Shown: piece after piece, positions 52,960-62,514 of the stretch
How positions within the stretch are numbered: position 1 is the stretch's first letter
How the letters are laid out: every line of letters starts with the position of its first letter
DNA from: Ariolimax columbianus
Taxonomy: Eukaryota > Mollusca > Gastropoda > Stylommatophora > Arionidae
Assembly: GCA_036924085.1 (NCBI GenBank)
Contig: JAVGWX010000013.1
Coordinates: 63,501,157-63,565,156, forward strand
Direction: 5' to 3'
Length of the DNA: 64,000 nt
Position numbers and translations under genes: made by a program
The notes under the pieces: generated by a model
Told to the model about the DNA's origin: nothing
The model's database searches: none
Seen by the model: only the letters and a program-made list of their open reading frames with translations

Positions 52960-54590
52960 GAGGTCGACTTTCTCTGTGGAGGGGGTCGCCTTTCTCTGTG
53001 GAGGGGGTCGCCTTTCTCTGTGGAGGGGGTCGCCTTTCTCTGTGGAGGGGGTCGACTTTCTCAGTGGAGGGGGTCGACTTTCTCTGTGGTGGGGGTTTCC
53101 TTTCTCTGTGGAGGGGGTCGCTTTTCTCAGTGGAGGAAGTCGCCTTTCTTTGTGGAGAGAGTCGCTTTTCTCTGTTGAGGTAGTTGCTTTTGTCTATGTG
53201 GGGAGTCACCTTTCTCTGCGTAGGGAGTCACTTTTCTCTGTGGAGGAAGACTAACGTCTTGTCAGGCAAAATATACTGGTCAGACATGTTAGTCAGGGTC
53301 AGGCAAAACATACTGGCCAAGACGCTCACCTCGGCTTACTAGTAGCCCTCTCTACCAACGGCTGTTTTCATGGCATCCCCATAGTGGTAAGTGACACACA
53401 TTTGAAGCTAAGCATAGCACAACCGCCTGGAGGACGCCTTTCTCTGTGGAGGGAGTCGTCTGTCTCTGTGTAGGGAGTCGCCTGTCTCTGTGTAGGGAGT
53501 CACCTTTCTCTGTGGAGAGAGTCACCTTTCTCTGTGGAGAGTCACCTTTCTCTGTGTAGGGAGTCGCCTTTCTCTGTGTAAGGTGTCACCTTTCTCTGTG
53601 GAGAGAGTCACCTTTCTCTGTGGAGAGAGTCACCTTTCTCTGTGGAGAGAGTCACCTTTCTCTGTGGAGAAAGTCACCTTTCTCTGTGTTGTGAGTCACC
53701 TTTCTCTGTGTTAGGAGTCGCCTTTCTCTGTGGTGGGAGTCGCCTTTCTCTGTGTTGGGAGTCACCTTTCTCTGTGTTTGGGGTTGGTGCCCGTTCTCTG
53801 TTTTGGGTGTCACCTTTCTCTGTGTTGGGGGTTGGTGCTCTTTCTCTGTGCTGGGAGCACCTTTCTGTGTGTTGGGAGTCGCCTTTCTCTTTCTTGGGTC
53901 TAGGTGCTCTTTCTCTGTGTTGGAGTCACCTTTCTTTGTATTGGGAGTCACCTTTCTCTATCTTGATTCTAGGTGCTCTTTCTCTGTGTTGGGGATCAGT
54001 GCTCTTTCTCTGTGTTGGGGGTCGGTGCTCTTTCTCTGTGTTGGGGGTCGGTGCTCTTTCTCTGTGTTGGGGGTCAGTGCTCTTTTTCTGTGTTGGAGTC
54101 ACCTTTCTTTGTATTAGGAGTCGCCTTTCTCTTTCTTGGGTCTAGGTGCCCTTTCTCTGTGTTGGGGATCACCTTTCTCTGTGTTGGGAGTCGCCTTTCT
54201 GTGATGGGGGTCTGTGCCCTTTCTCTGTGTTGGGGATCTGTGCCCGTTCTTTGTGTTGGGGGTCGGTGCATTTCTCTGTGTTGGTGGTCGGTGCATTTCT
54301 CTGTGTTGAGAGTCACCTTTCTCTGTGTTGTGGATCAGTGCCCTTTCTCTGTGTTGTGGGTCGGTGCCCTTTCTTTGTGTTGGGAGTCACCTTTCTCTGT
54401 GTAGGCAGTCACCTTTCTCTGTGTAGGCAGTCACCTTTCTCTGTGTTGGGGGTCACCTTTCTCTGTGGAGGGGTTCCCTTTCTCTGTGTAAGGAGTCCCC
54501 TTTCTCTGTGTAGGGAGTCACCTTTCTCCGTGGAGGTGGTCACCTTTCTCTGTATAGAGAGTCACCTTTCTTTGTGTTGTTGGAGAATCC
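52960..54590. repeat. about 23-bp minisatellite, about 60 diverged units, split by a dispersed element
   Basis: Units around gtcacctttctctgtgttgg or gtcgcctttctctgtggagg, in two blocks (52,960-53,240 and 53,441-54,590). Cys-rich and Gln/Arg-rich open frames on both strands come from the repeat. Confidence 0.93.
53241..53440 (-). mobile_element. 37-bp-unit dispersed element, copy e (about 1-2 units)
   Basis: It begins ggaggaagactaacgtcttg, has one complete unit plus a partial one, then the family flank to gcacaaccgcctggagga. There the 23-bp array resumes. It is truncated relative to copy d. Confidence 0.82.
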
Positions 54591-54649
54591 CTAGAATAAA
54601 TTGAGTCGAATATTTAACTTGAAATTTTACCCAAGCAGCGGCAGTTAGA

Positions 54650-54838
54650 CCTATTCTTTTCGATTTTCAACTGCTAAGGTATTTTTAACTGCACATGGGT
54701 GTCTGATCTCACTACTTAGAGATCAGGGGAAATATTTACCGGAAGATCCACGTGATAAAACCAATGTTTCTCCACCGGGATTTGAACCTGTGACCTCCAG
54801 CACACGAGGTGAACACTTTACCTCAAGACCACTGAGAA
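54650..54838 (-). mobile_element. tRNA-derived SINE, family 4, copy B
   Basis: On the minus strand: ctcagtggtcttgaggtaaa, a B-box aggttcaaatcccgg, then acgtggatcttccggtaaa. The body matches 16,775-16,935. The head is better preserved here. Confidence 0.75.
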
Positions 54839-55085
54839 TGACCGAAATCAGGGTTAGACAGTTACGTTATTTTGATCATGTAACAAGACATACCTCTTTG
54901 TTGAAGACCAACCTGGAGGGTAGGGTGGAAGGCAGTCGTTCAAGAGGCAGATGTTTTAAGTGGGTGGATAACATCAGGAGACGGACTGGAAAAAGCCTCT
55001 CAGATTGCACAATTGCGGCAAGAGATTACACTCTGGAGAAACATTGCAGCCGACCTTCGATGCGGAGATGGCACATGAACTGAAC
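54838..55085 (+). pseudogene. LINE ORF2 C-terminal fragment
   Basis: The frame reads RQLRYFDHVTRHTSLLKTNL, EGSRSRGRCFKWVDNIRRRT and SLSDCTIAARDYTLEKHCSR. This is the R-LRYFGHV-RH / G-R-SRGRP-W-DNIR-TG-S pattern of a LINE C-terminus. Confidence 0.78.
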
Positions 55086-55440
55086 TGAATATTGGTGTTG
55101 TTCCCACTAGTCTCCTGATGTCATCGTTTCTGATCATGTCTCGCCTTGTTACACCCAAAATTGTTCGCAGGTATTTCATTTCTGCTGGTACGATTCAGCA
55201 TTTTTCATTTGATGCCAGTGTCCAATTTTGACATTGATAACATAGTATCAGGATGAAAATCATGTTTTATAAAACTCTTTCCGAAGTTATTGTCATGTAC
55301 TTGCAATTAAGTATTGTAGTTAATTGTCCAATAATCTGATTTGCTTTATTGCATCTTTGTTGGATTTCCGCTGAAATGCTTCCGTTTGCTGATAACAAGC
55401 TCCCTAAGTATGTGAACTCTTTAACTTGATGGACTTGCTG
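55086..55440 (-). pseudogene. LINE reverse-transcriptase thumb fragment
   Basis: On the minus strand: KQQVHQVKEFTYLGSLLSAN, SISAEIQQRCNKANQIIGQL, then frame-shifted MKYLRTILGVTRRDMIRN. The EFTYLGS motif and the R-ILG-T-RD-IRN segment are diagnostic of RTE-like LINEs. Confidence 0.8.
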
Positions 55441-56235
55441 TTTTACAAGAAAGATATAGGTGTTGCTGGCTATTACAGCTCTCCATACGTACGCCTACCT
55501 TGCCGAAGTTGGAGAGCTTGCGCGTCCCATTGATCCTAGGAGCTATGCTGGCGGACGTTTTTACTTCTGGCAGAGTCACCGGACAGATCCTTGGAGAGAG
55601 GCCAGACAAAAGGGCTGTTGAACAGGTGGGGACTTATAGGTGTATCTGCAGAACCCACCAGCGAGTGATATACACTCTGGGCTGCATCAATCCATGCCCA
55701 ATTCATGGGTGAAATGCTTTCTTTACTTTTTGTCCTCTATCAGTTATCTGCATGAATGACGAAGACATGTGAGCCTGAGTCAGCTCTGGCGGTCTCTCCA
55801 TGACGTATCAGACCTGAATCCACGCTACAGTATAACTCAGTAGATGGTGTACTATATAGTGAGGTTTTTATTCTTAAAATTCTAACCAGTAACCCATCTT
55901 TACAAACAAGTCTCCTATTGGACATGATGCATGCACTATCTATGGTTGGAAAGATACCAGTATGGTACTGCACAGCACTGGAGGCGAGGAGGCAAATTGC
56001 ACTGCATTCTTGTGTCTGAAATCCAACATAAAGGCACAGTGGCTCATGACGGGACGATCCCTTTACCTTAAACATTTGGTTACACACCTTGAGCCTCAGA
56101 GGAGTTCGACATAACCAGCAGGCAATTGGTGGCCGGGAATGGGTGCAGTGAACCCTATCTTGGCTACAGTATCTCGGAGCGGAGTATAGTCGTTAACTTA
56201 TGTCCCACACTGATGTGACAGTCCCTTTCTGGTTC
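55441..56235. other. no recognisable feature
   Basis: Unassigned sequence between two minus-strand RT pieces that may belong to one LINE copy. A short frame at 55,500-55,712 has no recognisable domain. Confidence 0.45.
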
Positions 56236-56430
56236 CAGACCTGGCTGGGTAGAACATCCACAGACATACCAACAAGGATGCTAGCACAACCGGCGATTAT
56301 AGATATTTTCATGACGTCAGTTTTTCCTCCATTGATTTTCATGCTGCATTCTTTACATGTTGTATTTAGTTCATCAATATGTTGTTGTAATTGTGTTTCT
56401 GAAGTTGCTTGACAGTCAGCGAAAAGAAGT
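56236..56430 (-). pseudogene. LINE reverse-transcriptase fragment
   Basis: The minus strand gives DCQATSETQLQQHIDELNTT and CKECSMKINGGKTDVMKI. This is the segment just after the RT catalytic motif, where MKIN-x-x-KT-x-VM is highly conserved. Confidence 0.78.
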
Positions 56431-57004
56431 TAATTTAAGAGTTCTGTTTTTTTATTGCAGAGTGATATGCCTGGAAAGCCGACCAACAAACGACCCTACC
56501 GCTAATTCCAGTTTGTATGTGCTGGCAGGACACGAGAACACCTACTGACAGCATGTCTGTGCCAAGCCAGGACCATGTGATACATATTATTGTTTTGCAA
56601 ATCTGCTCCCTTTTCAGAGAGACCATGTATAAACTATGTTTTTTGTGTGTTTCTCATCACTTCAATTTTGTCATTTGAAAATAATGATTCCCATCAAATT
56701 TTGTTGCTTCTATACGGCAGGCAAAGCTTTTAAATTAAGACAATGGGCATAATTAGAGTCTAGTCAGTGGAAAACAATGAATTGACAATCATCTCAGCGG
56801 CTAGTATATTTCCTTTCAGAAAATATGTACACCAAACAACAGAACAGGAAGTGGAACTAATTGGCACCTTAGAATCGAACCCCAATCTACCTAATGAAGA
56901 AAGTGTCTCACTACAAGAAGGGAAAGGTTTAAGGGTTTCAGCTAAACTGAACCCAATGTTTGTACACCGAAAAATTGAAACTTCGAGGATTGTTATTGCT
57001 GTTT
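56431..57004. other. no recognisable feature
   Basis: Unassigned. A 79-codon open frame at 56,767-57,006 has no domain I know and runs into the next repeat. Confidence 0.45.
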
Positions 57005-57335
57005 AATGCCCACAATGTTTACCCTTTTGAGCGCCCTGAAAAGGACGTTAAGGGACTGGTTGAAGTAGCTTTCCGCACATCCCGAGCATGCTGATGAAGG
57101 TGTACCGCAGCCCTCTGGGCAGTTGTTCTATGCCAGGCTTCATCTGCGTGGTGCTCATTACTATGGGGATGACATCAATCAACATGTCGCCAGGCAGGCT
57201 GCCTTGAAAACATCTGATTTCCAGGGAACGCTACATGAAAGAGAGATTGTGGTCTTGGTCAGTTTGTTGACCCTGACGCGACATCCTGGTCAATATTTTA
57301 TGCCTGACTGGACTAGCGTCTCAGTTCCCCAAAAC
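57005..57335 (+). mobile_element. 37-bp-unit dispersed element, copy f (almost unexpanded)
   Basis: Nearly complete flanks (tttaatgcccacaatg, aaaaggacgttaagggactg, ctgatgaaggtgtaccgc, gggaacgctacatgaaagag) surround only about one and a half units (tcttggtcagtttgttgacc, cctggtcaat), then ggactagcgtctcagttccc. This is the best guide to the ancestral form. Confidence 0.85.
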
Positions 57336-57341
57336 TTGGAG

Positions 57342-58275
57342 GATAAGAATTCAAACAAAATCTCAGACTCAGAACGAGACATTGCAAAATCAAAGTCCAT
57401 CACCACAGAATCTTCTTCTTCTTCATCGTACGCAGTCAGACAGTAACCATTATTTTTTCAAAAAAAGCGGCGGTCATCCTGAGGCTGTCGACACTGCCAT
57501 AGAGCTTGTCTTGTGGTTCCACTGGTGATGGCCACATCTGCTGTCTCTGATCCTCGTATGTCGGACAGTTCTGCAGCAGATGCTCAGCGGTCATTTTCCT
57601 GGTACCACACGGGCATTCGTCGGTACCACCTATCTTCAATTTGTTGAATAGGTGGTACCTCAGTCTATTGTGGCCAGTGCGAAGTCTGAAGACCACGACC
57701 TGCTCTCTTCTGTTCAACTGGTAATAGGCATTGTTTTTGGCGTAGCCGGTTTGTTCAGTTTCCCATTTGGTCATGTATCTGGCTTTAATAAGCCGTTTTG
57801 ACTCTTCGTACGTCATACAAGTATCTGTTTGTGGTAGTCTTGCACCTTCTTTTGCCGGTCTGTCTGCCTCCTCGTTGCCTCGGATGTTGCAGTGTGATGG
57901 GACCCACTGTACCACTACCCTTTTTGGTGCGGACTGCTGGCATAGTTGACAGAGTGCTGCTCTTAAGTCATTAAGCTCAGTGTTTTTCTGGCTTTTTAGC
58001 GCTGTGACTACGGCCAGAGCATCTGTAAGCAGGACTATATGGCTTTCATTTTCTTTATGTGTCACAACAGAATCGATTTTAGAGATACCACCAGGTGTGA
58101 TTATGGAGCACCCAAGCAAACAACAGAACATATCCTGCAGAGCTGCCCTACTTATGCAGACCAAAGAGAGGCAGTCTGGCCCGTGGGAGCATCCATGCTT
58201 GAAAGCAGCGAAGACCTAAAACGTAGTCTCCTTTGTGAACCTCACCAGACTACAAGCAAAGCATCAGTTGATTGA
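57342..58275 (+). pseudogene. RNase H-type LINE C-terminus, split by an opposite-strand LINE
   Basis: Left of the insert: FKQNLRLRTRHCKIKVHHHR. Right of it (from 58,075): DFRDTTRCDYGAPKQTTEHI, then LQSCPTYADQREAVWP. Joined across the insert, they give the R-LRTGHC-L-HRI-DT-C-CG-EQT-EHILQSCP pattern found at the ends of RNase H-bearing LINEs. Confidence 0.85.
57413..58061 (-). mobile_element. truncated RNase H-type LINE with intact reading frame and 13-bp target-site duplication
   Basis: The minus frame is open from the insert's left-truncated end to its stop at 57,436: ESHIVLLTDALAVVTALKSQ (D of the RNase H active site), VVQWVPSHCNIRGNEEADRP (H and second D), AYYQLNRREQVVVFRLRTGH and the C-terminal ECPCGTRKMTAEHLLQNCPT. 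It ends in a (GAA)n tail. The flanks tcaccacagaatc (57,400-57,412) and tcacaacagaatc (58,062-58,074) match at 12 of 13 positions. The RT and endonuclease domains are absent, so the copy is inactive. Residues upstream of HKENE come from the target and not from this LINE. Confidence 0.9.
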
Positions 58276-58569
58276 AGAAGGTGTTGAACTGAAGAATTAT
58301 TGATACTTGCAATGTCGATCACTTTGTCAACATTCACTGTTCACATGGGTTCGATGATGGTTATATAACCAATCGGAGCCCTGAATAGTCTATGGGACAG
58401 TACAAGTAAATAGGACACCCCTTTCAAAGGGATTGAAAAACGGTTTCTATGTGTTGACTTGCGGAGCGATCATCTCTGTATAGCCTCATCTATTCTTGAT
58501 ATTTCATTCTCTGAACACCCTCCACAATAGTGCTGCGCCAGTTTGTACGATTGGTGGCAGTTCTTTCCC
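58276..58569. other. no recognisable feature
   Basis: Short unassigned stretch before a minus-strand LINE 3' end. Confidence 0.5.
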
Positions 58570-59110
58570 AGTGTTCTTAGTTCTTAGTCGATCTGTACTT
58601 CTACAGGGACATCTGCCCCTGTGCAGGTCCCAGCTCTGGTATGAGCTGTATATAGCCGGGAGAAGGATCTTTTGATTGGAGGGCTAGGCTTGAGCAGCTT
58701 AATACTTCACTGTGTTTGGTGGTTAACTGATGTGCGCGTTCATCTTAATAGACTCAAACACTAGAGCAAAGTAGACCCGCAGCCTGTTAGGCGCCATTTA
58801 TGCTACTCTAAACAAACCAACTAACCATGACCGGGGTTATGCCGTGTCACATGCCTCTTACGACATGCCGCCTTGAGGCAGTGGTGCTTTTCTTGTCAGA
58901 CATAAAGACTCTGGCAAACCACTCCCAGTCATCATTGTTAATACCGCACTGGATCAGCGATATCTTAAGTATGTCCTTGATCCTTCTCCGTTGACCGTCA
59001 CATGCTCTCTTGCCATTTTGCAGTTCTCATTCAAGCAGCTCTTTTGGTACACGTTGATCCGACATGCGTACCACATGGTCAGCCCATCTCAGCTGTGCTG
59101 CATTTCAAGT
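58570..59110 (-). pseudogene. LINE 3' end: C-terminal codons and 3' untranslated region (source family of the 36-bp array)
   Basis: From 59,110 leftward: VRMSDQRVPKELLE, LQNGKRACDGQRRRIKDILK, ISLIQCGINNDDWE, then VFMSDKKSTTASRRHVVRGM, followed by a 3' region (ggcgccatttatgctactct on the plus strand) to about 58,570. A stop interrupts the ORF. The region 58,872-58,925 aligns base by base with the unit and right flank of the 1-3,899 array (ggcagtggtgct, ttcttgtca, aaagac, accact). Confidence 0.82.
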
Positions 59111-59210
59111 TATAGCTGTGCCAGGATTCAATAGGAATATTTCAAGATATAACGCACTGATTAACTAGTATTAGCAACAACAGCATTCGTCTTGCTGCTT
59201 CCAGAACATG

Positions 59211-60225
59211 TCAAGTCTCCTTTTGTTAGTCACAGTTTTTGCTCTAATCATTTTTAACCTTGACACATCCTTGGTGCTCATCATCATTAATGCTTGACAC
59301 TCCTTTCGGGGTATAAACCAATGACAACTCTCCTCCAGCAAGTTTGGTCTTGAGCTGCCCTTTCTACCTCTCTCCGGTTTAGATTCGGAGAAAAACTTTT
59401 TTTTTCAGTCTCTTCTCCAGGTTTTTTTTGCTCTATCTCGCTACATTTTCCCCTGTGGATTCCATGTCAGGCCACATTTGGCGGTGATTTTCATACTTTG
59501 GCACACATACTCAGTGATGGGAAGGTATCAAGTCTCCTTCCTACAGTCGCAGCCTTGCTTGACTAACTTGGACACACATCCTCAGTGCTGGGGAGATGTT
59601 ACGTCTCCTTGCTTCATTCACAACCTTGCTTGACTAACTTTGACAACCATCCTTGGTGCTTGGAGGTGTCAAGTCTCCTTGCTTCAGTCACAGCCTTGCT
59701 TGACTAACTTTGACAACCATCCTTGGTGCTTGGAGGTGTCAAGTCTCCTTGCTTCAGTCACAGCCTTGCTTGACTAACTTTGACAACCATCCTTGGTGCT
59801 TGGAGGTGTCAAGTCTCCTTGCTTCAGTCACAGCCTTGCTTGACTAACTTTGACAACCATCCTTGGTGCTTGGAGGTGTCAAGTCTCCTTGCTTCAGTCA
59901 CAGCCTTGCTTGACTAACTTTGACAACCATCCTTGGTGCTTGGAGGTGTCAAGTCTCCTTGCTTCAGTCACAGCCTTGCTTGACTAACTTTGACAACCAT
60001 CCTTGGTGCTTGGAGGTGTCAAGTCTCCTTGCTTCAGTCACAGCCTTGCTTGACTAACTTTGACAACCATCCTTGGTGCTTGGAGGTGTCAAGTCTCCTT
60101 TGCTTCAGTCACAGCCTTGCTTGACTAACTTTGACAACCATCCTCAGTGCTTGGAGGTGTCAAGTCTCGGTGCTTCAGTCACAGCCTTGCTTGACTAATT
60201 GATACTTTTGACACACCTCCTCATT
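59211..60225. repeat. 70-bp minisatellite, about 10 units plus one distant unit
   Basis: Unit core accatccttggtgcttggag. About eight consecutive units (59,640-60,150) are near identical; the edges are diverged. A single diverged unit lies at 59,211-59,277 (gtcaagtctcctt, tccttggtgct), cut off from the rest by a LINE fragment at 59,278-59,490. Confidence 0.93.
59278..59490 (-). pseudogene. LINE C-terminal fragment inside the 70-bp array
   Basis: The minus strand reads LTWNPQGKM, stop, RDRAKKTWRRD, then RAAQDQTCWRRVVIGL. It ends in an atgatgatgag-type tail. It is the same family as the 37,090-39,720 LINE, but with no array at the basic box. Confidence 0.78.
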
Positions 60226-60369
60226 GATGGGATTGCTCACATTTCCATTTTCTACTCACAATCCTCACCGTAGAATGCAAAATGTAGCTAAAGAGGATTG
60301 TTCATGAGGCTAGTAACCTCGTCATGTGCACATATTTCTTTGAAACCACCACTTCAAATTGGTTAGATA
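60226..60369. other. short unassigned spacer
   Basis: No feature recognised. Confidence 0.5.
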
Positions 60370-60828
60370 CAGTACTTCAACAGATGAAAAACAACAAAGC
60401 GAGAGCTCACAGCTTCAACATCCTGGTCATTCCAGACATGGTATATGGCTGTGAGGTTTGGAATCTACAAAAAAGTGACATGGTGCGGCTCTAAGCTGCT
60501 CAACGATTGATGGTGCGTAGAACATTGTCACTTTCACTACAAGACTACATCCACAATACCCCGTCAGGAGTCAAACTTGCATCAATGACGTCGTAGATAC
60601 GGCGTTGCTAAGAAAGTACAGTTAGGCAGGCCACGTAGTACGCATGTCTGACAATAGATGGACGCGTAAAGTGTCGTCATGGTGACCCTACACCTATAGT
60701 TCTAATGAAATGGAGAGATAGGCTTCGACAAGACTTTAGTCTGGCATGATACTTAATGGCAAAAGACAGAGATGAGTTTAGACGATATTTGGCTACCTGG
60801 CATAGGGCACAAAATGTGCCTGAATGAA
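60370..60828 (+). pseudogene. LINE reverse-transcriptase C-terminal remnant
   Basis: The plus strand reads KNNKARAHSFNILVIPDMVY, GCEVWNLQKSDMVRL, stop, AAQRLMVRRTLSLSLQDYIH. Shifted frames then give IVLMKWRDRLRQDFSLA and LMAKDRDEFRRYLATWHRAQ. This is the GCE-W...Q-R-MR-T-S-D and A-DRDEFRR tail of a LINE, with many stops. Confidence 0.75.
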
Positions 60829-61150
60829 CAACAAGATTACAGTTTTACAGGCTTCCTGTAAACGGGCTAGTGGCCCTATACTTTGCTTTGAGTAAACAGG
60901 TGAAGCAACTGGCTATTCTGCTCCGCCTTTAATGTCCTTGACACACTTCTACAGTTCTCGGAATTCGTAAGTCTCCTTCTTCCAACTACTCTTGTTCTCA
61001 GGCACAGCCCTTTCCTCTCTGCCAATCGCAGACCTCCTCACACAATGCTCCTCCAATCGCAATCCCTCGTTAATCACAACACACCTCTCACAACACACCT
61101 ATCTCTCATAATCCTCCTCCACTGGTGATGTGCCCTCAATTGTCATCATA
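60829..61150. other. no recognisable feature
   Basis: Unassigned; C-rich near 61,000-61,130, with an A-run at 61,158. Confidence 0.5.
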
Positions 61151-61189
61151 TTTACAGTTTAAAAAAAAAAAAAACACTCCTCCTGCTCA

Positions 61190-62230
61190 TATTTGTGCCG
61201 TTGCTGAGGTGAACTATATATAAATTGATGACAATATATAAATGAGTTAAAAAGATAATAATGAGTGACAGTAAGTATTTGTAAGTATATATATATGGAT
61301 GACAATATATAAATGGATAGCAAAATTAGAATGGATGACAATATATAAATGGGCAAGAACATAAGAATGCAAGAAAATATTTGAATAGATAAGAAAATAA
61401 GAATGGATGACAATATATAAATGGGCAAGAACATAAGAATGCAAGAAAATATTTGAATAGGTAAGAAAATAAGAATGGATGACAATATATAAATGGGCAA
61501 GAACATAAGAATGCAAGAAAATATTTGAATAGATAAGAAAATAAGAATGGATGACAATATATAAATGGGCAAGAACATAAGAATGCAAGAAAATATTTGA
61601 ATAGATAAGAAAATAAGAATGGATGACAATATATAAATGGGCAAGAACATAAGAATGCAAGAAAATATTTGAATAGATAAGAAAATAAGAATGGATGACA
61701 ATATATAAATGGGCAAGAACATAAGAATGCAAGAAAATATTTGAATAGATAAGAAAATAAGAATGGATGACAATATATAAATGGATGACAGTAAAACTTG
61801 ATAATGTAAAAATGGATGATACTATATAAATGGATAAGAAAATAAGAATGGATGAAAATATGTAATTGATGACAATCTAAACATGGATGTGAATATATAC
61901 ATGGATAAAAAAATTAAGAAAGTTCTATAGGATGAAAATATGTATATGGGCAAGAAAATAAGAACGGATGAAAATTTCTAATTGGATAAGAAAATAAGAA
62001 TAAATGAAAATATATAATGGATGATAATATAATTCAATAATATAAAAATTGATGTGGATGTATACATGGATAAGAAAATTTGAATGGATGAAAATATATA
62101 AATGGGCAAGTAAATAAGAATGGATGAAAATATTTAAATGGCTAAGAAAATAAGAATAGATGAAAATATATACATTGATGACAATACAATTTGATGATAA
62201 TATAAAAATTTATGACAATATATAAATTCA
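61190..62230. repeat. 72-bp minisatellite (about 6 uniform units) in a decayed AT-rich array
   Basis: Six nearly identical 72-bp units (core gcaagaacataagaatgcaa) lie at about 61,330-61,770. Similar but diverged sub-repeats (ggatgacaatatataaatg) extend on both sides. The 72-bp unit is itself built from 18-26-bp sub-repeats. Minus-strand frames are open because 72 is a multiple of three. Confidence 0.93.
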
Positions 62231-62514
62231 TTTGCTGTCTATGTTAATAGTGAATTTTTTGCAATTGATTCTTTGCCACAATTTGATGGACCAATGTATT
62301 GCTCTCATGGTTCATTCTCCATCCATTATTTGTACAGTCGCTACAGAACAGCTGGAAGAGAGGGCCAGTTTGTGGACCTCATTTCATGTGATTTCTTTGT
62401 TACAGAAGTGCAGTTTGGGAGGTGATGGGTGCACATGTGTTATACTATGTGTCAGGAGTCGGTACTGTCTGTCTGTCTTGTCTTTCTGTCTGTCTAATCT
62501 ATCTATATGTCTCT
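62231..62514. other. no recognisable feature
   Basis: Unassigned spacer with a small tctgtctgtct run near 62,470. Confidence 0.5.

Noticed and set aside
56767..57006. Small host gene or exon of 79 codons
   Set aside because: No recognisable domain, and its end lies in the flank of a dispersed element. Support is too weak.
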